A stretch of DNA of 5,988 bases. Origin: Roseburia sp. GTDB lineage: Bacteria > Bacillota > Clostridia > Lachnospirales > Lachnospiraceae. The stretch is from NCBI GenBank assembly GCA_017621905.1, contig JAGASC010000174.1:1-5988 (forward strand), written 5' to 3'. The translations under genes were made by a program, and so were the position numbers. The notes beneath the pieces are model-generated. The model ran no database searches, was not told the origin of the DNA, and saw nothing but the letters and a program-made list of their open reading frames with translations. Shown here in pieces: positions 1 through 5,744 of this stretch (positions are counted from its first letter, which is position 1; every line of letters begins with the position of its first letter).

Positions 1-1
1 C

Positions 2-2500
2 TGCTCAGCCCGTGTGGAAAAAGCGGTATCAAGTGTGAAAGGAGTTACTTCCTGTTCGGTGAGCCTGTTGACCAATTCCATGGGCGTGGAGGGAACAGCA
101 TCTGCTGAGGAAATCATAGCGGCGGTTCGTGATGCAGGATATGAAGCATCACTAAAAAAAGGAAATAAAGATCAAGCCAAACATGTATCCTCGGATGAGG
201 ATACATTGAAGGATAGGGAAACTCCTGTGCTAAAAAAACGGTTAATTGCCTCTCTCGGCTTTTGGATAATACTTATGTATGTTTCCATGGGGCATATGAT
301 GTGGGGATGGCCGTTGCCACCATTTTTTGATGACAACCATGTGGCAATGGGGCTTTTGCAGCTCTTGTTAACGGTTGCAATTATGGTCATTAATCAGAAG
401 TTCTTTATCAGTGGCTTTAAGAGCTTGTGGCACCGTGCTCCGAATATGGATGCATTGGTTGCATTAGGTTCTGTGGCAGCTTTTGCCTACAGTACGATTG
501 CTCTGTTTGCCATGACTGATGCACAGGTGAAAGGCAACGCAGATGCAGTGATGTCATACATGCACGAGTTTTACTTTGAATCTGCCGCCACGATTCTTGC
601 ACTGATCACCCTGGGAAAAATGCTTGAGGCACATTCCAAAGGAAAAACCACCGATGCCCTGAAGGGGCTGATGAAGCTGGCGGTGGAGACTGCTACGGTC
701 TTGCGGGATGGTGCAGAAATGACTGTGCCTATCGAGCAGGTGGCAAAAGGAGATCTCTTCATTGTGCGTCCCGGTGAAAATATCCCTGTGGACGGAATTG
801 TCTTGGAAGGAAACAGTTCAGTAGATGAATCTACTCTGACGGGTGAAAGTATTCCGGTTGACAAAGCAGCAGGAAGCACAGTTTCCGCAGGAACGCTGAA
901 TCAATCAGGCTTTATTCGCTGTGAAGCTACAAGAGTCGGTGAAGACACTACTCTTTCACAGATTATTCAGATGGTAAGTGATGCTGCTGCAACAAAAGCA
1001 CCGATTGCAAAAGTTGCAGACAAGGTTTCCGGTGTATTTGTTCCTGCTGTTATCGCAATTGCGGTGATAACGGTTATTGCGTGGCTTCTCGCCGGACAGG
1101 AGACAGGATTTGCATTGGCACGGGGAATCTCTGTACTGGTGATCAGCTGTCCTTGTGCGTTGGGGCTTGCTACCCCTGTTGCCATCATGGTAGGCAACGG
1201 AATGGGCGCAAAAAACGGTATTCTCTTTAAGACGGCTGTATCTTTGGAGGAAACCGGAAAAACACAGATTGTGGCACTGGATAAAACCGGAACGATTACA
1301 CAGGGAGAGCCTGAGGTTACGGATATCATTCCGGTAAATGGCAGGAGTGAGACAGAGCTTTTGGCAATTGCTTATACACTGGAGAAAAAAAGCGAACATC
1401 CACTGGCAAGAGCAATCACGAAACGTGCTGAGCAGGACGGGCTGTCGGCAGATGAGGCTGAGAATTTCCAAGCATTGCCCGGAAATGGAATTCGGGCAAT
1501 GCTTAATGGCATGGCTTTATATGGTGGCAATTATAAATTTATCAGTGAACAAATTCAAGTGACTGATGAGATAAATGCAATGTCAGAGCAGCTTTCGGAA
1601 GAAGGAAAAACGCCGTTGCTTTTTGCCTGTGATGGCAAGCTTATGGGTATTATTGCTGTTGCGGATACGATTAAGGAGGATAGCTCCCGGGCGGTTAAAG
1701 AAATGCAGAATATGGGCATCCGCGTGGTGATGCTGACCGGTGATAACGAACGCACGGCTAAAGTGATCGGGGCGAAGGCAGGTGTGGATGAAGTAATTGC
1801 CGGTGTGCTTCCTGATGGCAAGGAAAGTGTTATCCGTAATATGCAGAAAAAAGGAAAGGTTATTATGGTCGGTGATGGCATCAATGACGCTCCGGCACTG
1901 ACAAGTGCTGATATCGGCATTGCCATAGGTGCAGGTGCGGACGTTGCAATTGATGCGGCAGATGTGGTGCTGATGAAAAGCCGCTTGTCCGATGTACCTG
2001 CAGCGATACGTCTAAGCCGTGCAACTCTGCGTAATATTCACGAAAATCTGTTTTGGGCATTTATTTACAATGTTATCGGTATTCCGTTGGCAGCGGGTGC
2101 ATTTATCAGTATTTTGGGTTGGCAGCTCAATCCAATGTTTGCTGCGGCAGCCATGAGCTTGTCCAGCTTTAGTGTAGTTACCAATGCACTGCGTTTAAAT
2201 TTCTTTCGGATGCATGATTCCAAATGGGATCATAAAATTAAAAATAGGAGTAAACTCACAACAAAAAAGGAGACAAAAACCATGGAAAAGACATTGAAAA
2301 TCGAAGGCATGATGTGCGGACATTGCGAGATGCACGTAAAAAAAGCACTGGAAGCAATTGATGGTGTGACGGAGGCTTCCGTCAGTCATGAGACAGGAAC
2401 CGCTGTTGTAACGCTTCAGAAAGACGTTTCGGACGATTGTCTGAAGCAGGCTGTTGTCGATCAGGGATATGAAGTAACAGATCTATTGAAAAGAGGTTAA
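2..2500 (+). CDS. copA: Cu(I)-exporting P1B-type ATPase CopA, 5'-truncated by window edge, with C-terminal HMA domain
   Basis: Membrane pump that exports Cu(I) from the cytoplasm using ATP. The frame is already open at base 2 (CSARVEKAV), inside an N-terminal HMA domain whose first metal cysteine lies outside the window. The GTG at 14 is therefore an internal codon, not the start. Numbering residues from base 14: four membrane helices at about 77-98, 110-131, 144-166 and 181-202; actuator TGES at 276-279; a helix pair at about 340-361 and 371-394, the second with the metal-site CPC at 379-381; phosphorylation site DKTGT at 423-427 (Asp423); SEHP at 460-463 for nucleotide binding; TGDN at 575-578; GDGINDAP at 620-627; then two last helices with YN at 685-686 and MSLSS from 714. 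CPC plus YN plus MxxSS is the Cu(I) (P1B-1) signature. After a Lys-rich linker comes a second HMA domain with CGHC at 768-771. The tcdA start follows after 3 bases, implying co-transcription. The promoter is not in the window. Confidence 0.96.
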   Translation, partial: CSARVEKAVSSVKGVTSCSVSLLTNSMGVEGTASAEEIIAAVRDAGYEASLKKGNKDQAKHVSSDEDTLKDRETPVLKKRLIASLGFWIILMYVSMGHMMWGWPLPPFFDDNHVAMGLLQLLLTVAIMVINQKFFISGFKSLWHRAPNMDALVALGSVAAFAYSTIALFAMTDAQVKGNADAVMSYMHEFYFESAATILALITLGKMLEAHSKGKTTDALKGLMKLAVETATVLRDGAEMTVPIEQVAKGDLFIVRPGENIPVDGIVLEGNSSVDESTLTGESIPVDKAAGSTVSAGTLNQSGFIRCEATRVGEDTTLSQIIQMVSDAAATKAPIAKVADKVSGVFVPAVIAIAVITVIAWLLAGQETGFALARGISVLVISCPCALGLATPVAIMVGNGMGAKNGILFKTAVSLEETGKTQIVALDKTGTITQGEPEVTDIIPVNGRSETELLAIAYTLEKKSEHPLARAITKRAEQDGLSADEAENFQALPGNGIRAMLNGMALYGGNYKFISEQIQVTDEINAMSEQLSEEGKTPLLFACDGKLMGIIAVADTIKEDSSRAVKEMQNMGIRVVMLTGDNERTAKVIGAKAGVDEVIAGVLPDGKESVIRNMQKKGKVIMVGDGINDAPALTSADIGIAIGAGADVAIDAADVVLMKSRLSDVPAAIRLSRATLRNIHENLFWAFIYNVIGIPLAAGAFISILGWQLNPMFAAAAMSLSSFSVVTNALRLNFFRMHDSKWDHKIKNRSKLTTKKETKTMEKTLKIEGMMCGHCEMHVKKALEAIDGVTEASVSHETGTAVVTLQKDVSDDCLKQAVVDQGYEVTDLLKRG
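2267..2272 (+). promoter_or_regulatory. Internal Shine-Dalgarno inside copA for the CopZ-like start
   Basis: AAGGAG lies 9 bases before the in-frame ATG at 2282. It falls in the linker codons between the last membrane helix and the C-terminal HMA domain, where protein sequence constraint should be low. A weaker AGGAG (2246-2250) sits 31 bases before the ATG, too far to serve it. Confidence 0.45.
2282..2500 (+). CDS. copZ: Possible internal translation product: CopZ-like copper chaperone (HMA domain) nested in copA
   Basis: The last 72 codons of copA form a complete HMA domain, with Cu(I)-binding motif MMCGHC near its residues 11-16 and the ferredoxin-like pattern ending in DQGYEV. The in-frame ATG at 2282 is preceded by AAGGAG (2267-2272) with a 9-base spacer, in an A-rich, weakly structured stretch. 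That is what a stand-alone gene start looks like. At 72 residues it matches free CopZ chaperones (about 68-72), which deliver Cu(I) to CopA or to the copper repressor. The Lys/Thr-rich linker before it reads like a former intergenic spacer that has become coding. Seen: motif, ribosome site, in-frame ATG. Inferred: that the start is actually used. The alternative is that the domain exists only as the C-terminal tail of the pump. Confidence 0.45.
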   Translation: MEKTLKIEGMMCGHCEMHVKKALEAIDGVTEASVSHETGTAVVTLQKDVSDDCLKQAVVDQGYEVTDLLKRG

Positions 2501-2503
2501 CGT

Positions 2504-3274
2504 ATGCTAAATCAGTTTTCAAGAACACAGCTCCTTTTAGGAAAAGAAGCGATGGATAAACTGGAAGGATCCAGAGTTGCAGTCTTTGGAATAGGTGGTG
2601 TAGGTGGCTATGTGTGTGAAGCACTGGTTCGAAGCGGTGTTGGGGCATTTGATCTGATTGATGATGATAAGGTATGCCTGACAAATCTCAACAGACAGAT
2701 CATAGCTACCAGAAAAACGATAGGAAAATATAAGGTAGATGTGATGAAAGAGCGCATTCTCGAGATCAATCCTGATGCTGAAGTAACCGTGCATAAGTGT
2801 TTCTTTCTACCGGAGAATGCAGATGATTTTCTTTTTGAAAACTATGATTATGTTGTGGATGCAGTGGATACAATTACTGCAAAGATTGAGATTATCATGC
2901 AGGCAAAAAAGAAACAGGTGCCGGTAATCAGTTGTATGGGTGCGGGAAACAAGCTGGATGCCAGTGCTTTCAGGGTGGAAGATATTTATAAGACAAAGAT
3001 GTGTCCGCTGGCAAAGGTCATGAGGCATGAACTGAAAAAGCGCGGTGTAAAGAAATTGAAGGTTGTATACTCTGAAGAAAAACCAACCAGACCACTGGAA
3101 GATATGTCCATCAGTTGCAGAAGCAATTGTGTCTGCCCGCCGGGGGCAGAACATAAATGTACGGAGCGCAGGGATATTCCCGGAAGTGTAGCATTTGTCC
3201 CGTCTGTAGCAGGTCTTATTATCGCAGGAGAGGTTGTAAAGGATCTGATCAATACAAATGGTCAAAACAGTTAA
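2504..3274 (+). CDS. tcdA: tRNA threonylcarbamoyladenosine dehydratase (ThiF/E1-like, TcdA family)
   Basis: Member of the ThiF/MoeB/HesA adenylating family, 256 residues, close to the usual length of TcdA (E. coli about 268). TcdA uses ATP to cyclise t6A at position 37 of ANN-decoding tRNAs to ct6A in the cytoplasm. Visible: the nucleotide-binding glycine loop GIGGVGG at 29-35, acidic DDDKV at 53-57, NRQ at 63-65, the GKYK lysine at 77, DAVD at 119-122, the CMGAGNKLD stretch at 144-152, and a cysteine-rich C-terminal part (Cys205, 209, 211, 219) before PGSVAFVPSVAGL. The last block is typical of TcdA and unlike MoeB or ThiF. The ATG at 2504 follows AGAGG (2492-2496), which overlaps the end of copA; only 3 bases separate the genes. 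Translation is therefore probably coupled. A sulfur-carrier E1 is the less likely alternative, since no small ubiquitin-like partner gene is nearby. Confidence 0.88.
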   Translation: MLNQFSRTQLLLGKEAMDKLEGSRVAVFGIGGVGGYVCEALVRSGVGAFDLIDDDKVCLTNLNRQIIATRKTIGKYKVDVMKERILEINPDAEVTVHKCFFLPENADDFLFENYDYVVDAVDTITAKIEIIMQAKKKQVPVISCMGAGNKLDASAFRVEDIYKTKMCPLAKVMRHELKKRGVKKLKVVYSEEKPTRPLEDMSISCRSNCVCPPGAEHKCTERRDIPGSVAFVPSVAGLIIAGEVVKDLINTNGQNS

Positions 3275-3279
3275 CTGTT
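3266..3279. repeat. 14-bp perfect palindrome at the convergent stop codons
   Basis: AACAGTTAACTGTT reads the same on both strands. The TAA of tcdA (3272-3274) and the TAA of the - strand repressor (3271-3273 on the + strand) both lie in its TTAA centre, so the two genes overlap by 4 bases. As RNA it could only form a 5-bp stem with a 4-base loop, too weak to be an obvious terminator; no T-tract follows on either strand. Confidence 0.7.
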
Positions 3280-3672
3280 ATCGGATGAAAAATTTGAGGA
3301 ACGGAGAGCTTGCTTAATTGCTTCAAAGCTTTCCTCACTCAAATCATGTTCGACTTTACAGGCATCAGCCAAAGCAGTCTCTTTGTTTACACCGATGCTG
3401 ATCAGCCAGTCTGAAAGTATCGTATGACGTTCCAGGACATTTTCGGCACGTTGCCTGCCGGCTTCGGTCAGTGTGATGTATCCGGTGCTGTCCATCGTTA
3501 TGTATTCTTTTTCACGAAGGTTCTTCATGGCAACGCTGACACTTGGTTTTGTGAAATTCATTTCATTTGCGATATCTATGGAACGAACCTGTCCCTTGCT
3601 TTTTTGCAGCATCAGAATCGTCTCTAAATAATCCTCCAACGATTCGTCTGCTCGATGTTTGATATAACTCAT
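3271..3672 (-). CDS. DtxR/MntR-family metal-dependent transcriptional repressor
   Basis: Cytoplasmic DNA-binding repressor of 133 residues that senses a divalent metal (Mn or Fe type). It has an N-terminal winged helix (ESLEDYLETI at 10-19, recognition region about 34-52 with TKPSVSVAMKNL) and a dimer and metal domain (about 70-120), but no C-terminal SH3-like domain, as in MntR (B. subtilis 142 residues). Aligned by eye to MntR, the metal ligands are Asp14, Glu17, His83, Glu108 and His109. The residue matching MntR Glu99 is Cys105, which is what DtxR/IdeR carry there (Cys102). The site therefore mixes features of both subfamilies and the metal cannot be assigned from sequence. Start ATG at 3672-3670 is supported by GGAG (3684-3681, 8-base spacer). 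The gene converges on tcdA and diverges from the arsR operon. No metal importer is in the window, so its main target is unknown; mntR would be a guess. Confidence 0.88.
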   Translation of the reverse strand: MSYIKHRADESLEDYLETILMLQKSKGQVRSIDIANEMNFTKPSVSVAMKNLREKEYITMDSTGYITLTEAGRQRAENVLERHTILSDWLISIGVNKETALADACKVEHDLSEESFEAIKQALRSSNFSSDNS

Positions 3673-3697
3673 TATGGATTCTCCAATCTTTTTTCAT

Positions 3698-3726
3698 ATC
3701 ATATCATTTTTGAGTGAAAAAGACAA
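3698..3726 (-). promoter_or_regulatory. Sigma-A-like promoter of the DtxR/MntR-family gene, with a dyad in the spacer
   Basis: Read on the - strand: -35 TTGTCT (3726-3721, 4 of 6 consensus bases), exactly 17 bases, then -10 TATGAT (3703-3698, 5 of 6). The gene start is 26 bases beyond the -10. The spacer holds a short dyad, five T, GAGTG, five A on the + strand (3707-3721), a plausible autoregulatory operator position. It is A/T-only outside the centre, so it could be chance. Confidence 0.5.
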
Positions 3727-3812
3727 ATGGAAATAGAGAAGTGCTTGTTGGAAACAGGTCAGACATAAGCTGATAACTGCAATCAGACCTTCAATAGTCA
3801 ACATTATAAAGT

Positions 3813-3819
3813 AGGTGAT
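3813..3819 (+). promoter_or_regulatory. Ribosome binding site that decides the arsR start
   Basis: AGGTGAT is complementary to the 16S 3' end just inside the usual AGGAGG core and sits 4 bases before the GTG at 3824. The alternative in-frame GTG at 3815 lies within this site and has no ribosome site of its own, so 3824 is preferred. No convincing promoter was found for this operon between 3727 and 3812: the TATAAA at 3805-3810 is too close to the ribosome site to be an ordinary -10. Confidence 0.5.
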
Positions 3820-3823
3820 AAAA

Positions 3824-4168
3824 GTGACAAGAGATGAAGTTGCAAATATCTGCAAAGCAATGTCAGATTCAAACAGACTTAAGATTATAGAAATGCTTAC
3901 GCAGGGGGAAAAGTGTGGATGTAATCTGTTGGAAGAGCTACAGGTAACACAGCCCACATTATCCCATCATATGAAGGTTCTTTTAGATTGTGGTCTGGTA
4001 AGTTCTTATAAGGATGGGAAATGGCAGCATTATTCTATAAACTGTAAAAAGTTCAAGGAGTATAAGGATTACATTGCAGCAATCACTTGTTGTTGCGATG
4101 CCTCGGACGAACATAATTCAGAAGGCTATTGTGGAGCAAAGATAGAAAGTACAACAAGTTGTTCATAA
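3824..4168 (+). CDS. arsR: ArsR-family metalloid-responsive repressor with Cys-rich tail
   Basis: Winged-helix repressor of 114 residues from GTG 3824 (117 if GTG 3815 is used). It would bind operator DNA as a dimer and release it on binding As(III), Sb(III) or a related thiol-seeking metal. Visible: the ArsR opening ICKAMSDSNRLKIIEML (9-25), a CxC metal-type motif KCGC at 30-33 at the place of the ELCVCDL motif of classical ArsR, recognition helix TQPTLSHHMKVL (42-53), and the wing with DGKWQHYSIN (64-73). It has ten cysteines, including a run CCC at 89-91 and Cys103 and Cys113 in a hydrophilic tail. That tail is longer and more Cys-rich than a minimal ArsR and may add metal ligands (inference). 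It leads an operon with the CSKC protein, the permease and the broken arsC, 22 bases before the next start. A candidate binding site lies before the permease. Confidence 0.93.
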   Translation: MTRDEVANICKAMSDSNRLKIIEMLTQGEKCGCNLLEELQVTQPTLSHHMKVLLDCGLVSSYKDGKWQHYSINCKKFKEYKDYIAAITCCCDASDEHNSEGYCGAKIESTTSCS

Positions 4169-4190
4169 AAGAAATAGGAGGATGATAATC

Positions 4191-4424
4191 ATGATGAATG
4201 TAAAGGTATTAGGTGGTGGTTGCAGTAAATGCGAGACGCTTCTCGCAAATACAAAGGAGGCAATCGCAAATGCGAAAATTGAGGCAGAAGTTGAATATAT
4301 TACAGATTTTGCTGTGATTGGCAGTTATGGGATTATGAGTATGCCTGCACTTATTGTAGACGAAAAAATCGTTTCCATGGGCAAGGTGCTTAAGAGTAGT
4401 GACATTGAAAAATTCTTAAAGTAA
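4191..4424 (+). CDS. Small thioredoxin-fold redox protein (redox-active disulfide protein 2 / MTH895-TM0996 type)
   Basis: A 77-residue cytoplasmic protein with a CSKC redox motif (Cys11, Cys14) directly after the first beta strand (VKVLGGG), and the cis-proline region IMSMPALIVD at about 46-55 followed by GKVL. This is the minimal thioredoxin/glutaredoxin fold of the MTH895/TM0996 family. Such proteins are often encoded next to ArsR and DUF318 permeases, where they may reduce, or hand thiol-bound metalloid to, the transporter; that role is inferred. AGGAGG (4176-4181) with a 9-base spacer supports ATG 4191 (or 4194). The ATG at 4182 touches the ribosome site and is unlikely to be the start. 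Confidence 0.88.
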   Translation: MMNVKVLGGGCSKCETLLANTKEAIANAKIEAEVEYITDFAVIGSYGIMSMPALIVDEKIVSMGKVLKSSDIEKFLK

Positions 4425-4435
4425 ATGAACAGAAT

Positions 4436-4465
4436 GTATAAAAAGCCGGTGCATATTGTACCGGC
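4436..4465 (-). terminator. Hairpin with T-tract on the - strand, between the CSKC gene and the permease
   Basis: GCCGGT (4445-4450) pairs with ACCGGC (4460-4465), and the stem extends inward by G-U, C-G and A-U pairs to 9 bp around a 3-base loop. On the + strand the hairpin is followed by AAAAACAAAA, so it is not an intrinsic terminator for the operon. On the - strand it is followed by TTTTTATA (4444-4437), the right form for one. No - strand gene is visible to its right, so it may block antisense transcription or act as a structural element in the mRNA. Confidence 0.4.
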
Positions 4466-4479
4466 AAAAACAAAATAAA

Positions 4480-4501
4480 TATATAGATGTTCGTCTATAT
4501 A
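4480..4501. promoter_or_regulatory. Candidate ArsR operator and internal promoter upstream of the permease
   Basis: A perfect 8-bp inverted repeat, TATATAGA (4480-4487) and TCTATATA (4494-4501), is separated by 6 bases that add one further G-C match. This size and ATAGA-n6-TCTAT style fit an ArsR/SmtB-family dimer site. A possible promoter overlaps it: -35 TTGTAC (4456-4461, weak) and -10 TATATA (4480-4485) with an 18-base spacer, so repressor binding would cover the -10. The site ends 3 bases before the permease ribosome site. The half TATATAGATG recurs as a direct repeat at 4496-4505. Confidence 0.5.
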
Positions 4502-4504
4502 GAT

Positions 4505-4509
4505 GGAGG
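4505..4509 (+). promoter_or_regulatory. Ribosome binding site that decides the permease start
   Basis: GGAGG sits 7 bases before ATG 4517. The in-frame ATG at 4487 lies inside the upstream inverted repeat, has no ribosome site, and would add ten residues (MFVYIDGGIY) unlike the family start, so it is rejected. Confidence 0.75.
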
Positions 4510-4516
4510 TATATAT

Positions 4517-5512
4517 ATGTGGACATTTATTCAGGATCAGATACTTGGTATGAAATGGCTGAGTGCTTTGATTGGAAATCTATTAACCGCTTTAGGTTTT
4601 GACATCACTGGAAAAATAGGTGGTTCGATTCAGTTTTTTATTTATGATGTGATAAAGATTGTAGTTTTACTGTGCACTCTCATATTTGTTATCAGCTATA
4701 TTCAAAGCTATTTTCCACCGGAGAGAACCAAGAAGATACTGGGGAGATTTCATGGAATCACCGCGAATATCATAGCGGCATTACTTGGAACAGTAACACC
4801 CTTTTGCTCCTGCTCATCCATTCCACTCTTTATTGGGTTTACAGGTGCGGGGCTTCCACTTGGAGTTACTTTTTCCTTTTTAATATCTTCGCCTATGGTG
4901 GATTTGGGTTCTCTTGTTCTGTTAATGAGTGTTTTTGGTGTGAAAGTAGCGTTTTGTTATGTTGTTCTTGGGCTTGTGATTGCAGTAGTAGGTGGAATGC
5001 TGATTGAAAAACTGCATCTTGAAAATCAGGTGGAAGAGTTTATCAGGAATGCAAAGCATATTGATATACCGCAGGAAGAGCTTACAGTGAAAGACCGTTT
5101 CAAATATTCTGCGGAACAAGTGGCAGGGACATTTAAAAAAGTGTTCCCATATATCTTGATAGGTGTAGGTATTGGAGCACTGATTCATAACTGGATTCCA
5201 CAGGATCTGATTATTAGATTCCTTGGTAATGGAAATCCTTTCGGAGTTATCCTTGCAACAATCGCAGGTGTACCAATGTATGCGGATATCTTTGGGTGCA
5301 TTCCGATTGCGGAAGCTTTGCTTGCAAAGGGAGCAAAGCTTGGAGTGGTCCTTTCTTTTATGATGGGAGTTACAACCTTAAGTCTTCCTTCTATGATTAT
5401 GTTAAAGAAGGCCATGAAACCAAAACTGCTTGGTATCTTTATAGCGATTTGTACCGTTGGAATCATCATTGTTGGATATTTCTTTAATGTCTTGCAGTAT
5501 CTACTTGTTTAG
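4517..5512 (+). CDS. arsP: ArsP/DUF318-family permease, probable trivalent (organo)arsenical efflux
   Basis: Integral inner-membrane permease of 331 residues, matching the usual length of the family (Pfam ArsP_1, formerly DUF318). Hydrophobic segments lie at about 40-62, 81-96, 100-122, 126-165, 210-230, 245-265, 280-297 and 305-330. The family hallmark GTVTPFCSCSSIPLF is at 91-105, with Cys97 and Cys99, followed by GAGLPLGVTFSFLISSPMVD. A charged cytoplasmic loop (about 168-205) separates two halves, and the second half has GVPMYADIFGCIPI. Characterised ArsP of Campylobacter exports methylarsenite and reduced roxarsone; other relatives are linked to different metals, so the exact substrate is open. 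Here the ArsR and CSKC genes upstream and the arsC stub downstream make an arsenical the best guess. It is not ArsB or Acr3: the length is similar to Acr3 but the signature is different. The stop TAG overlaps the AGGAGG of the next gene, so translation is tightly linked. Confidence 0.87.
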   Translation: MWTFIQDQILGMKWLSALIGNLLTALGFDITGKIGGSIQFFIYDVIKIVVLLCTLIFVISYIQSYFPPERTKKILGRFHGITANIIAALLGTVTPFCSCSSIPLFIGFTGAGLPLGVTFSFLISSPMVDLGSLVLLMSVFGVKVAFCYVVLGLVIAVVGGMLIEKLHLENQVEEFIRNAKHIDIPQEELTVKDRFKYSAEQVAGTFKKVFPYILIGVGIGALIHNWIPQDLIIRFLGNGNPFGVILATIAGVPMYADIFGCIPIAEALLAKGAKLGVVLSFMMGVTTLSLPSMIMLKKAMKPKLLGIFIAICTVGIIIVGYFFNVLQYLLV

Positions 5513-5522
5513 GAGGATGTCA

Positions 5523-5744
5523 ATGAAAAAGAAAGTCGCATTTGTCTGTGTTCATAATTCCTGCAGAAGTCAGATTGCGGAAGCACTTGGCAAACATCTG
5601 GCAGGAGATGTCTTTGAAAGTTTTTCTGCCGGAACAGAAACAAAACCTCAGATTAACCGGGATGCTGTCAGGCTGATGAAGGAAATCTATGGTATTGATA
5701 TGGAAGCAAACGGACAGCACGAACTATGGCAACCAGAGCTATAG
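5523..5744 (+). pseudogene. arsC: Truncated arsenate reductase ArsC (LMW-phosphatase type), 5' half only
   Basis: Intact members (about 130-140 residues) reduce arsenate to arsenite in the cytoplasm with thioredoxin. Only 73 residues are encoded here. The start is good: AGGAGG (5511-5516), 6-base spacer, ATG 5523. The N-terminus has the phosphatase P-loop Cys9-X5-Arg15 (CVHNSCRS), then SFSAGTETKPQINRDAV as in real ArsC. Family-like sequence runs to about GIDMEANGQH (residue 66, base 5720); the last seven residues, ELWQPEL, do not resemble ArsC. Missing are the segment with the two resolving cysteines (Cys82 and Cys89 in the pI258 enzyme) and the general-acid Asp. The protein should therefore be inactive as a reductase, even if made. 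The break coincides with the start of a recombinase remnant. An alternative is a short regulatory stub, but nothing supports that. Confidence 0.85.

Noticed and set aside
14..16. GTG at 14 as the start of copA
   Set aside because: In-frame codons before it (CSAR) continue the HMA domain, and no ribosome site is present; the gene begins outside the window.
956..1471. 171-codon - strand open frame inside copA
   Set aside because: Long but antisense to the conserved core of the ATPase, Cys/Ser/Arg-rich with no domain pattern and no ribosome site.
3132..3150. Perfect 7-bp hairpin TCTGCCC / GGGCAGA
   Set aside because: It lies in the conserved CVCPPGAEH codons of tcdA and is explained by G/C-rich Cys-Pro-Pro-Gly-Ala codons; no T-tract follows.
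3291..3345. Inverted repeat ATTTGAG / CTCAAAT as a terminator for tcdA
   Set aside because: Arms are about 40 bases apart inside the coding sequence of the convergent gene, with no T-tract; probably chance.
3794..3807. Weak dyad ATAGTCAACATTAT as an ArsR operator before arsR
   Set aside because: Only four of seven base pairs match and it is not clearly like the dyad at 4480-4501.
3694..3957. 87-codon - strand open frame with hydrophobic stretches
   Set aside because: It is antisense to arsR, lacks a ribosome site, resembles no family, and its start lies inside arsR coding sequence. A shadow frame.
4480..4510. Riboswitch or attenuator before the permease
   Set aside because: The stem is short and all A/T except one pair, does not include the ribosome site, and has no competing structure or T-tract; a protein-binding operator explains it better.
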